Origin: Eubacterium sp.
GTDB taxonomy: Bacteria > Bacillota > Clostridia > Lachnospirales > Lachnospiraceae
Direction: 5' to 3'
Length of the DNA: 14,929 nt
Assembly: GCA_024697885.1 (NCBI GenBank)
Contig: JAILSA010000091.1
Coordinates: 1 to 14,929 of the forward strand
Shown here one piece after another: positions 1 to 5,837 of the stretch. The notes under the pieces were generated by a model. The model was not told where the DNA came from, did not search any database, and was given only the letters and a program-made list of their open reading frames with translations. Both the position numbers and the translations under genes were made by a program. How positions within the stretch are numbered: the first letter of the stretch is position 1; the number at the start of each line of letters is the position of its first letter.

Positions 1-618
1 GGACAAACGCAAGATATTTTAAATAATGTAAATGTACAAAAATTGACTCCAAATGAGATAGGTAAAGTATTTTGTTTGAGAGATACATGGAAATATTTAT
101 TAGAAAATATAGAAGTTAATTTAGATTTGGTTTTTCTTGAAAATATACATGAATTAGTTGCAAGATTTGATGTTGACTATAGGTATCTTGGAAAAATAAG
201 ATATGATGATGTAATGATAAGTGGAACAAATTGGAGACCAGATCTACCGGATGTTGATAATGTTTTTTATAAGTTAGAAAGTTTTAAGGAAATAAATAAT
301 ATTACGGAAAGAGCATTAAAAACAGGCTTATGGATAATGAGGACACAAATATTTAAGGATGGCAACAAAAGAGTTGGAAGTTTTGCGATAAATAAAATTT
401 TAATTGAAAATGGTAAAGGTCTATTTAATGTACCGGTAGAAAAAGATGGTACATTTAAAGAGAAATTAGTAAAATATTATGAAACTAATGATGTTGATGA
501 TATTTTAGAATGGACTTATGAGAATTGTTTGGATGGTGTAAATAGAATAAAGCATAAGGAAACTCCAGCAATAGAAGAACCGAAGATAGAAGTGCCTAAA
601 AAACGCAAAACAAGATAA
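1..618 (+). CDS. Fic-family protein, 5' end cut by window
   Basis: The frame is open from base 1 to the TAA at 616-618, so the true start lies upstream. The TTG at 43 has no good ribosome binding site and is unlikely to be the start. The visible part carries a Fic/Doc core, TQIFKDGNKRVGSF, encoded around 349-390. It matches the family pattern H-x-F-x-D/E-G-N-x-R except that the catalytic His is Gln. Fic proteins transfer AMP or other phosphate groups to target proteins through that His. A Gln here suggests either a divergent subclass with a different activity or an inactive protein. The C-terminus is Lys/Glu/Pro rich and looks disordered. The family call is fairly secure; the activity is unknown. 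Confidence 0.75.
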   Translation, partial: GQTQDILNNVNVQKLTPNEIGKVFCLRDTWKYLLENIEVNLDLVFLENIHELVARFDVDYRYLGKIRYDDVMISGTNWRPDLPDVDNVFYKLESFKEINNITERALKTGLWIMRTQIFKDGNKRVGSFAINKILIENGKGLFNVPVEKDGTFKEKLVKYYETNDVDDILEWTYENCLDGVNRIKHKETPAIEEPKIEVPKKRKTR

Positions 619-626
619 GTAAGTAA

Positions 627-761
627 CCGGATCTAAGCGAAGCAACAACCGGAGAAACTGGGGATCACATTAAACCTTGGTCTAAAGGTGGTCAAACAGT
701 TTTAGTAAATTGTCAGATGTTATGTAAGGATTGCAATCGAAAGAAATCAGATATGTACTAA
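627..761 (+). pseudogene. HNH endonuclease C-terminal remnant
   Basis: Read in the frame starting at 627, this stretch gives about 44 residues with a classic HNH tail: [11 protein letters not shown], then [15 protein letters not shown], ending at TAA 759-761. The DH pair, the Asn of 'VNCQMLC' and the CxxCN segment are the hallmarks of HNH nuclease domains. A stop at 624-626 closes the frame upstream. There is no start codon or ribosome binding site, and the first half of the ββα-metal fold is missing. I read it as the 3' leftover of a deleted or rearranged gene, out of frame with the Fic gene just before it. Confidence 0.7.
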
Positions 762-762
762 A

Positions 763-796
763 AAAAAGACTATCTTCAATTGAAGATAGTCTTTTT
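763..796. terminator. Bidirectional rho-independent terminator
   Basis: Two 17-base arms form a perfect inverted repeat centred between 779 and 780 (AAAAAGACTATCTTCAA and its complement). A-runs on the left and T-runs on the right give a U-tract in both directions. It sits between the rightward Fic/HNH remnant and the end of the leftward resolvase gene, so it can stop both. Confidence 0.85.
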
Positions 797-801
797 GGAA
801 T

Positions 802-1395
802 TTACCTTTTTATAACCTCTATGTACTTATAAATTGTAGTCCTTGAACAATCCATTAGAGCTGCAATTTCTGATATATTTAAGCTACCATCATTATATTT
901 AGCATAGTATTTCCAAAATCGATTAGGAATAGAATCTTTAGTCAATTCTGGCCTTCCTATTTTTTTGCCTTTTGCTTTTGCATTTGCCATACCGGATTTT
1001 ACTCTTTGTCGAATTATATCCCTTTCCATCTCTGCAAATACTCCCCACATCATTAGCATACCTTTGGTCATTGGGTCTATTTCTTCCTGGGAGCAATCTG
1101 CAGTGAAATTTCCGATAATAAGCTTTAATTTCTTTTCCTGAACAATTTCTAGAATTTCGCATAAATGAGAAGTGGAGCGAGTTAATCTAGATACTTCTGT
1201 AGATATTATAGTATCTCCAGGCTTTACAATGTCTAATATTTTTTTTAATTCCATCCTTTCTCTTTTATTACCACTTTCATATTCGCAATAAATATTCTTT
1301 TCGTCCGTAACACCAAGTTTTTTTAGTTCTCTTTTTTGACGATCTATGTCTTGAAGTTCTTCGTTGGTGCTGCACCTTGCATAGCCATATACCAT
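802..1395 (-). CDS. Small serine recombinase (resolvase/invertase family)
   Basis: This 197-residue protein has the layout of resolvases and DNA invertases, which cut and rejoin DNA through a covalent serine link. The N-terminus GYARCSTNEE carries the catalytic Ser9 with Arg7. The active-site helix region TEVSRLTRS (about residues 66-74) supplies the conserved SRL..R. The E-helix region 'MERDIIRQR' and a GRP linker (near residue 148) follow, then a Hin-like HTH at about residues 171-195 (ISEIAALMDCSRTTIYKYI). The length is normal for the family. The ribosome binding site (AGGAGAAAGG) overlaps the stop codon of the upstream thermonuclease gene, so the two are probably co-transcribed. No crossover site pair is apparent next to it. 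Confidence 0.9.
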   Translation of the reverse strand: MVYGYARCSTNEELQDIDRQKRELKKLGVTDEKNIYCEYESGNKRERMELKKILDIVKPGDTIISTEVSRLTRSTSHLCEILEIVQEKKLKLIIGNFTADCSQEEIDPMTKGMLMMWGVFAEMERDIIRQRVKSGMANAKAKGKKIGRPELTKDSIPNRFWKYYAKYNDGSLNISEIAALMDCSRTTIYKYIEVIKR

Positions 1396-1410
1396 AATTT
1401 ATCCTTTCTC

Positions 1411-1992
1411 CTAGGATGGAAAAGCTTTTTTATATCCATCTTTCCAAAAACCTTTTTTCTTCTTTTTTGCTTTTTCCATAAGCTTTTCAAACTGATTTTT
1501 ATATTTTCCGTTCGGCTCATAATAAACAGCTCTGGCAAGACCTTTTTTAACTAGTTTTTTATTAATCATTTCACGCCCCAATGAATATACATAAGCAAGT
1601 GTTCTACCATATTGGTCCGTTTTTTCCTTGTCATATTCTAACCATACTGTAGCTTCTTCTAAATCATCTTTTGTGTAATCACTAGCTTTTTTCCCCCAGG
1701 TAGTATTTTTACTTTTATCTTTATGAACGCTTTCAGGACAATCAATGCCTAACATCCGTATAGTTATTTCCTCACCATGACCATTTATTTGGCAGACGAA
1801 AGTATCTCCATCTATAACTTTTGTTACTAAGGCTTTATCTTTATCCTGGGTAAATAAAATATTTTTATCTTTTATTTCTCTGTGGCTTCCGCCAGTAAAA
1901 AGCTGGTAGAGTCCAAAAATAATAAGACAAATAGTCGCACAAAAAATCCAAGCTTTTCGATATAATCTAATCAATCCCCTTAGTATAAACAT
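1411..1992 (-). CDS. Membrane-anchored thermonuclease (SNase family)
   Basis: This 193-residue protein has an N-terminal membrane segment (about residues 15-33, WIFCATICLIIFGLYQLF) followed by a staphylococcal-nuclease domain. The SNase fold cuts DNA and RNA using Ca2+. The visible catalytic set matches the family: VIDGDTF with Asp61/Asp63, IRMLGIDCPES with Arg79, Asp84 and Glu87, and DQYGRTLAYVY with Arg130. With a short basic N-terminus before the anchor, the catalytic domain is probably on the outer face of the membrane. The start codon directly follows the stop of the upstream gene, behind an AAAGGGGG ribosome binding site. A lysine-rich helix lies near residues 165-190. SNase genes are common on Gram-positive mobile elements; the role here is unknown. 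Confidence 0.88.
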   Translation of the reverse strand: MFILRGLIRLYRKAWIFCATICLIIFGLYQLFTGGSHREIKDKNILFTQDKDKALVTKVIDGDTFVCQINGHGEEITIRMLGIDCPESVHKDKSKNTTWGKKASDYTKDDLEEATVWLEYDKEKTDQYGRTLAYVYSLGREMINKKLVKKGLARAVYYEPNGKYKNQFEKLMEKAKKKKKGFWKDGYKKAFPS

Positions 1993-2301
1993 TTAAAATT
2001 CCCCCTTTATTTCCTTATCCTGGAAGAGTAGTATCTTTTCAATGCAAGTAATTTCATCCCAATCCAAGAAAGCTGAACCATAATCAAACTCTTTATAAAA
2101 ATCAACACAATACTCAGTCATATACTTATTAATTTCCGGCAGATTAAGCTCTATCAAAATCAATTCAATTACATCATCAGCTAATTCATCAAAAATTGGC
2201 AGCTCTCCGTCAAGAAACGCTTTACTTAAAGCGTTGTTCGTTTCTAGAAGCCTTTTTAAGTGTTTTACTAATTTTCTTAATCTGCTTTTTGTTTCATTCA
2301 T
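1993..2301 (-). CDS. Hypothetical acidic protein, 102 residues
   Basis: I do not recognise this family. The N-terminus is basic and helical (MNETKSRLRKLVKHLKRLL). The rest is acidic and rich in Leu, Ile, Asp and Glu, with no signal peptide, membrane segment or cysteine pair. The stop codon abuts the ATG of the thermonuclease gene with no gap, so the two are probably translationally coupled and it may be the first gene of a three-gene unit with the nuclease and resolvase. A purine-rich binding site (AAAGTGAG) lies upstream of the ATG, and a strong palindrome lies 33-60 bases upstream. Confidence 0.6.
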   Translation of the reverse strand: MNETKSRLRKLVKHLKRLLETNNALSKAFLDGELPIFDELADDVIELILIELNLPEINKYMTEYCVDFYKEFDYGSAFLDWDEITCIEKILLFQDKEIKGEF

Positions 2302-2333
2302 TTCATTTTTCTCACTTTCTATTATTTTATGAT

Positions 2334-2361
2334 ATACCCTTTAGTGTTCACTAAAGGGTAT
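2334..2361. promoter_or_regulatory. Perfect palindrome, probable operator
   Basis: Two 13-base arms (ATACCCTTTAGTG and its exact complement) are separated by TT. Neither side has a T-run, so it is not a simple terminator. It lies just upstream of the leftward gene ending at 1993, where a repressor would bind. The core TAGTGttCACTA resembles a dimer-binding operator. The 142 bases between this palindrome and the 34-codon ORF show no other gene or strong structure. Confidence 0.5.
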
Positions 2362-2503
2362 TCAATTAATATGGACAGAATTTCAATGATTATTAGTTTT
2401 TTTACCTGGCTTTTTTATATACAGTTTTTCATCTCTTTTTCTGTACATCTAATTATATACTATTTAATCTAATTTTCAATTCTTTGATAGAAATCTACTG
2501 GAT

Positions 2504-2608
2504 TTATACATTATCACGCTTGGCAACCTCGTAGCCTTGGCCAAACATAAACAAGTTGTTGACCTGATCTGCGAAAAATTTATGTTCTTCTTGCTCTTTG
2601 TTCAGCAT
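2504..2608 (-). CDS. Small ORF, 34 residues, overlapping the HTH gene
   Basis: The ATG at 2608-2606 is preceded by GAAGGTGG, five bases away, a strong ribosome binding site placed inside the upstream HTH gene. The ORF runs in another frame for 34 codons to TAA at 2506-2504. The product is hydrophilic and amphipathic (MLNKEQEEHKFFADQVNNLF, then MFGQGYEVAKRDNV) with no family I recognise. It overlaps the HTH gene by 29 bases, the usual arrangement for translational coupling. The start signal makes expression plausible, but the function is unknown. Confidence 0.5.
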   Translation of the reverse strand: MLNKEQEEHKFFADQVNNLFMFGQGYEVAKRDNV

Positions 2609-2786
2609 ATTTACCACCTTCTATATCCTCTCTAACAACTCTTTCCAGTAGCTCTAATACATATTCTGGTGGATTTCTTTTATCGGTTTCCCAGTCCTCA
2701 TAAGTCCTATATGGGATGTGATAGTAGTCGCAAAACTTTCTTCTGGATAAACCAGAGAGACTTCTTATAAATTTAGCTCTATTCAT
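2580..2786 (-). CDS. Small helix-turn-helix protein (XRE-like)
   Basis: This 68-residue protein is mostly one HTH domain: residues 13-40 (SRRKFCDYYHIPYRTYEDWE) read as the two-helix DNA-recognition unit of small XRE-like regulators, with 'IPYRTYEDWETDKRNPP' as the recognition helix and following turn. A short helix (YVLELLERVV) and a basic tail follow. It probably binds DNA as a dimer and could regulate its own block, for example at the palindrome at 2334-2361. The ribosome binding site is modest (AGAAAGG, about 12 bases before the ATG). The long structured leader at 2812-2924 precedes it. Confidence 0.65.
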   Translation of the reverse strand: MNRAKFIRSLSGLSRRKFCDYYHIPYRTYEDWETDKRNPPEYVLELLERVVREDIEGGKYAEQRARRT

Positions 2787-2811
2787 AGCAAAGTAACCTT
2801 TCTTAAATTAA

Positions 2812-2924
2812 TTATAAGTCGCAGAGCTGAGAAGCTGCTTAGCAGCTTCAATAGCTCGGTGACTCCACAAGGGGGAGGCTGCCGCCGGGGATTGTAGCTC
2901 CCCAGGAGGCTGGTCATCTTATAA
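2812..2924. ncRNA. Candidate structured RNA element, GC-rich
   Basis: This intergenic segment folds into a closed structure. The outer stem is TTATAAG (2812-2818) with CTTATAA (2918-2924). Arm one stacks AGTC/GACT (2817-2820/2861-2864), GAGCT/AGCTC (2824-2828/2853-2857) and an 8-bp stem GAAGCTGC/GCAGCTTC (2831-2838/2842-2849) with a TTA loop. Arm two stacks GCC/GGC, CC/GG and GGGGA/TCCCC (2881-2891/2899-2910) with a 7-base loop. It is clearly richer in G+C than its surroundings. Both flanking genes read leftward, so the transcript is probably from the minus strand, but the pairing works on both strands. I do not recognise a known RNA family. Confidence 0.45.
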
Positions 2925-2946
2925 ATTTCTGTGTTCTGCTGATACC

Positions 2947-3789
2947 CTATCCTTTTGTTTCAGATATTTTCTTATATACAAAAAGCGTAGCCAGACAATC
3001 GGCCAGGCTGTTATGAGCGCCAAGTTCGGGCCATTCGTAATCATAGTAGTCAGCAGCGGTAGTTAGTTTCTGCCATTTGTAATCCTCATAATAATCGTTC
3101 CATTCACCGTAGATTTCTGCAAAGTCCTCCATAACATCGACGACCTCAGCCTTTTCGGCAATACATACTCCGCTGTTTAGTAAAAATTCCAAGTCGAAGC
3201 TTGTGTTATAACCTACGATTTTGTCTGTCTGGAAAAAGAACTCACTAATTTCCTCAATGCTTGTGAAAATCGGTTTAGCATCCTTTACATCTTCTGGACT
3301 GATATGATTAACTCGCTCGGCCTCTGGCCACTCAACTGCCTCGGTCGGCTTAAAATATCTATCAAACAAGGTTTCTCCGGTATCGCTGATAATCGAAACC
3401 TGTAAAAGCTCGTCCTTGACAAAGTTCAGGCCTGTTGTTTCGGTATCAACAACGATAAAATCGTATTTCTTTTCGATTTCTCGCTCCAAAAACTTAGCTT
3501 TCACCTTTTCTCTCATAGCAGCACATTTCTTTTCACGGCATTTTTTTCGATAACGCCTCCGCCTAGCTGCGTTTCTGCGTTCTCGTTCTGGCCCGAAAAA
3601 CTCGTAAAGTTGTTCTTTGGAGGCCTGTTCCACTTCATCCGGCGAATAGTACCTGTATTGGTGTTCGCAATTTTGGTTCGACCAGAGTTCAATGCCTTCG
3701 GCATCTTTCTTAGGCAAAAAGCCATCCAAGGCCCATTGTCGTATAGTTTTGTGTTTGTTGTATTCTGGATGGTAATTTTTTACTTGCAT
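2947..3789 (-). CDS. DnaQ-like 3'-5' exonuclease (DEDDh) with basic N-terminal extension
   Basis: The C-terminal half is a DEDDh exonuclease domain of the DnaQ family, which removes nucleotides from DNA or RNA 3' ends using two metal ions. Catalytic residues are visible: Asp115 and Glu117 in FIVVDTETTG, Asp199 in NTSFDLEFL, and His259 and Asp264 in GAHNSLADC. The first 105 residues are separate: a region with WSNQNC..YRYYSPDEVE (about 36-55), then a very Arg/Lys-rich helix (about 68-107) that could hold nucleic acid. The ribosome binding site is GGGGAG. The base composition is more GC-rich than the recombinase and rep genes, suggesting a different source. The exonuclease call is firm; the substrate is unknown. 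Confidence 0.85.
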   Translation of the reverse strand: MQVKNYHPEYNKHKTIRQWALDGFLPKKDAEGIELWSNQNCEHQYRYYSPDEVEQASKEQLYEFFGPERERRNAARRRRYRKKCREKKCAAMREKVKAKFLEREIEKKYDFIVVDTETTGLNFVKDELLQVSIISDTGETLFDRYFKPTEAVEWPEAERVNHISPEDVKDAKPIFTSIEEISEFFFQTDKIVGYNTSFDLEFLLNSGVCIAEKAEVVDVMEDFAEIYGEWNDYYEDYKWQKLTTAADYYDYEWPELGAHNSLADCLATLFVYKKISETKG

Positions 3790-3810
3790 ACATTCACTCC
3801 CCTTTTTTCT

Positions 3811-3900
3811 CTACTTCATCTCTTTTCCATAATCCCATAAACCGGAATAAATCATCTGAGCATTTATCATTGTTTCCATGTTTGCCATCCATGTTTTCAT
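3811..3900 (-). CDS. Small ORF, 29 residues, ATGA-coupled
   Basis: The ATG at 3900-3898 overlaps the TGA of the upstream 154-residue gene (ATGA), a classic coupling arrangement, and an AGGAAA sequence lies a little upstream. The ORF runs to TAG at 3813-3811. The peptide is Met-rich (eight of 29 residues) and begins MKTWMANMETMINAQMIYSG. I recognise no family. It fills most of the gap before the exonuclease gene, whose ribosome binding site follows immediately. Confidence 0.4.
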   Translation of the reverse strand: MKTWMANMETMINAQMIYSGLWDYGKEMK

Positions 3901-4361
3901 ATCCAATCTTTCCTTTTCCAATGCTCTTTCAAATACTCCTTTGCAAAACAAATAGCAGTTTGAAACACTATATCGTCTGTTAACTCACGCTCACCTCTTG
4001 CTATCTTGTAGCCGATTGCATTCGTGTCAGTTACCTGCTCGCAATATTTAAGCACCACCTCTTTGTACTCTTCCACAAGTTCATCATCAATTGTTCCCAA
4101 AACAAAACAATATTTTTTTCCTTTAATCTCCTTCTCGGCATCAAAGGCCTTCGAGATAAATTGTTCTTCGTCAATTACCGCAAGTTTAACTTGGGCGAAT
4201 GTTCCTAAATCGTTTTCATATGGGTCAGCGTACTCCTCATACTCCACCAATACGAACCCATTTTCTTTACAATACTTGTCAACCGCTTCCTTGACGCTTA
4301 AACCTTCAAGCATCAAGTCACACATTGTAATCACCAAAACATCTTCGTTATACTTTCTCAT
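3897..4361 (-). CDS. Hypothetical protein, 154 residues
   Basis: I do not recognise this family. The protein is acidic, mixed alpha/beta in appearance and soluble: no signal peptide or membrane segment. Three or four Cys are scattered without a CxxC pair. A predicted helix-rich N-terminus (DVLVITMCDLMLEGLSVKEAVDKYC) precedes an acidic loop (EYADPYENDLG), two strand-like stretches and a C-terminal helix (FAKEYLKEHWKRKDWI). The ribosome binding site AGAAAGGAGAG is very good and lies in the short gap after the preceding gene, so the two are co-transcribed. It is likely an accessory protein of the mobile element. Confidence 0.6.
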   Translation of the reverse strand: MRKYNEDVLVITMCDLMLEGLSVKEAVDKYCKENGFVLVEYEEYADPYENDLGTFAQVKLAVIDEEQFISKAFDAEKEIKGKKYCFVLGTIDDELVEEYKEVVLKYCEQVTDTNAIGYKIARGERELTDDIVFQTAICFAKEYLKEHWKRKDWI

Positions 4362-4376
4362 AGTAATCTCTCCTTT

Positions 4377-4580
4377 CTACTCTACCTTGATACAAAGCTC
4401 TGGCCTTCCGTTGGTTGTTAGAAGGGCCATGCTAATTACTTTTTTATCCTTGTACTTCTTCCAGTATTCCTGTTTCTTCTCGTCCTCGTAGTCATAGAAG
4501 GATAGCTCGTTACACCAACCGTTGACAGTAATTAAAAAGTCTGAATTTGTAAACTTGTTAAGAAGCTCTTGCAATCTCAT
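4377..4580 (-). CDS. Hypothetical protein, 67 residues
   Basis: I chose the ATG at 4580 (protein MRLQELLNKF...) because AAAGGAG lies nine bases upstream of it. An ATG seven codons earlier (4601) has no binding site, and its first codons are that same purine-rich sequence. The protein is small, charged and aromatic-rich (WCNELSFYDYEDEKKQEYWKKY) and ends NGRPELCIKVE. I recognise no family. It is the first gene of the leftward block, with a TATAAT box at 4640-4635 upstream on the same strand. Confidence 0.55.
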   Translation of the reverse strand: MRLQELLNKFTNSDFLITVNGWCNELSFYDYEDEKKQEYWKKYKDKKVISMALLTTNGRPELCIKVE

Positions 4581-4634
4581 AATAAACATCTCCTTTTCCA
4601 TTGTAGGTTGCCCCTTTGGTCAATTTCTAATATT

Positions 4635-4656
4635 ATTATACACCGAATGCGTGTAT
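4635..4656 (-). promoter_or_regulatory. Probable promoter -10 with overlapping inverted repeat
   Basis: On the minus strand TATAAT lies at 4640-4635, about 55 bases before the ATG at 4580. The -35 region is weak. ATACAC (4638-4643) and GTGTAT (4651-4656) form an inverted repeat with a 7-base spacer that overlaps the -10, the expected position for a repressor site. Confidence 0.45.
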
Positions 4657-4677
4657 TTTTCCATTGTAATTATTGCT

Positions 4678-4697
4678 GGTTTTTAAGTCTTAAAACC
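4678..4697. repeat. Imperfect inverted repeat in the divergent intergenic region
   Basis: GGTTTTTAAG and CTTAAAACC flank a single T, with one extra T in the left arm. It lies between the divergent genes at 4580 (leftward) and 4841 (rightward). It may be a regulator site; no T-run follows. Confidence 0.35.
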
Positions 4698-4761
4698 CTT
4701 TAGATGTAGTGCATTATGACGAAAATATTATTTTTCGCAAAAAATTTAAAAAAGTTTTATG

Positions 4762-4819
4762 AACGGTAAAGTGATTTTTAACCGTTTTGTGTTATATTGG
4801 GTTTGATAGGGAATATAAT
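4762..4819 (+). promoter_or_regulatory. Putative promoter/operator of the DeoR-like gene
   Basis: TATAAT at 4814-4819 lies 21 bases before the TTG start, giving a very short leader with the ribosome binding site near its beginning. No convincing -35 is placed 17 bases upstream. An inverted repeat, AACGGT (4762-4767) and ACCGTT (4781-4786), sits just upstream and may be an activator or autoregulator site. Confidence 0.35.
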
Positions 4820-4840
4820 ATAAGGAAGGAGAGAGGATTA

Positions 4841-5239
4841 TTGGCAGCTGATAAGGTATTAGATCGCCGATTTGAAATGTGTACTTACATATTGCAAAAA
4901 AGAGTAACACACTATTCAGATCTAATGAAAAAATTTCATATCAGCAAACCAACCGCTGCAAGTGATGTGGCTTTTATTTCTAAGTACCTTCTTTCCTTGG
5001 AAACAAAAGATGGTGTAGCTGGGTATATTAAAGTTCTTGAAACTGGTTTAAGAGCATCCCTGATTAAACTATGCTATGAAGATGCATCCACATTGATAGA
5101 CTTTTATAAGGCTTTGGCAGAAAAGGATATGGAAGTAATTATGGATGAGCATGATAAGATTTTGGATGTCTTAGACAAGGTAATTAAAATGATTGTTATG
5201 CCTCAGGATCTACAGCAGAGAATAGATGAATGCAATTAG
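4841..5239 (+). CDS. DeoR-like HTH regulatory protein, 132 residues
   Basis: I chose TTG at 4841 because AAGGAG stands nine bases before it; longer in-frame starts would have to read through the binding site. The N-terminal part (RRFEMCTYILQKRVTHYSDLMKKFHISKPTAASDVAFISKYL, given as about residues 7-48) has the pattern of a DeoR/HTH_11 winged helix: a 'HYSDLMKKFHIS' helix, the turn, then 'KPTAASDVAFIS' as recognition helix. The rest is helical and acidic with no recognisable ligand domain. It stands alone, divergent from the leftward block, so it is a candidate regulator of that block, the recombinase unit, or itself. Confidence 0.65.
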   Translation: MAADKVLDRRFEMCTYILQKRVTHYSDLMKKFHISKPTAASDVAFISKYLLSLETKDGVAGYIKVLETGLRASLIKLCYEDASTLIDFYKALAEKDMEVIMDEHDKILDVLDKVIKMIVMPQDLQQRIDECN

Positions 5240-5242
5240 CAT

Positions 5243-5610
5243 TTATCGGTCTGCGTAAGCACATAAGAAGCCTTGTGTGCTTATTAGGCTGATAAGTCTA
5301 ATTTATAAAGTTATTAATTATTTGTACATTGACAATTGAATACTGTATTAATGCCGTCCGTCCGATACAGTTACGCATTGCTCCAGACCGCAGATACGCC
5401 AAGACTCACATTGACAAGTAAGTGACAGATACTGAAACCGATGTGAGGTTTCTTATGTGAAGAGCGAAAAATATCCATGCAGAAAAAGAGACTGTGGTAG
5501 TCTCCAGGTTGCGACTGTATTTCATAATGATACTTTGCGAGTAGCAGCCCCTTGGTAGGGGGTAGGTGAGAGTCCTATGTGGGTTTTTAACCAGAACCAG
5601 CGGTAATTAA
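5243..5610 (+). ncRNA. Stem-rich non-coding region, candidate structured RNA
   Basis: This 370-base stretch has no credible ORF but many stems. They are TTATC/GATAA enclosing TAAGCACA/TGTGCTTA (5243-5295), CTGTAT/ATACAG (5343-5370), CTCACAT/ATGTGAG (5405-5447), GAAACC/GGTTTC (5434-5452), GAGACT/AGTCTC (5488-5504), CCCCT/AGGGG (5548-5561) and GGTT/AACC near 5583-5592. The third and fourth stems share base 5447 and cannot both form, as in an attenuator or switch. It precedes a small protein gene and the large recombinase gene. I cannot assign it to a known RNA family. Confidence 0.4.
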
Positions 5611-5617
5611 CTTTTTT

Positions 5618-5671
5618 ATATCTGCTTAAAAGAGCATATAAAGATATTTGTATATTGTTTTATGCAGATAT
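5618..5671 (+). promoter_or_regulatory. Long-armed hairpin before the 44-residue gene
   Basis: Arms of 14 bases, 5618-5631 (ATATCTGCTTAAAA) and 5658-5671 (TTTTATGCAGATAT), pair with one mismatch around a 26-base AT-rich loop. The right arm ends about ten bases before the ribosome binding site of the next gene, so the hairpin may control its translation or be a protein-binding site. Confidence 0.4.
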
Positions 5672-5697
5672 TATTTTATAAGGAAGGAGATATTGCT

Positions 5698-5832
5698 TTG
5701 AATAAAAAAGAACTACTAAAGAATAGTATGCAGCTAGCCATGTTAAAGCAGCTCCGCTTTAAAAAAATGATTAGTGATACAGAATACACTATGATTCTAA
5801 ATCGTCTTAAAAAAGCGAAAAAAAACAAATAA
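5698..5832 (+). CDS. Small helical protein, 44 residues (SHOCT-like)
   Basis: The start is TTG at 5698, eight bases after AAGGAG. The product begins MNKKELLKNSMQLAMLKQLR and continues FKKMISDTEYTMILNRLKKAKKN. The pattern 'LKxLxxKxxIsdxEYxxxxxRL' resembles the short C-terminal oligomerisation motif called SHOCT, here standing alone. It ends 82 bases before the recombinase gene, on the same strand but with a separate promoter between them. Small proteins like this are often found next to large serine recombinases in Clostridia and may be accessory or directionality factors, but that role is a guess. Confidence 0.65.
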   Translation: MNKKELLKNSMQLAMLKQLRFKKMISDTEYTMILNRLKKAKKNK

Positions 5833-5837
5833 AATGC

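Noticed and set aside
938-1162. Leftward 74-codon frame inside the resolvase gene
   Set aside because: It is on the same strand but out of frame with clear catalytic motifs of the resolvase, and reads as low-complexity Arg/Lys.
1336-1554. Rightward open frame over the start of the resolvase gene
   Set aside because: It is Phe-rich antisense of lysine-rich coding sequence, without a binding site.
4024-4491. Rightward 155-codon open frame
   Set aside because: It is antisense to the two leftward hypothetical genes, has a composition biased to Ser/Tyr/Phe and no ribosome binding site, so it is a shadow.
5243-5610. Group II intron
   Set aside because: Some segments (for example GGTGAGAGTCC) look intron-like, but no domain V, no boundary motif and no reverse transcriptase gene is present.
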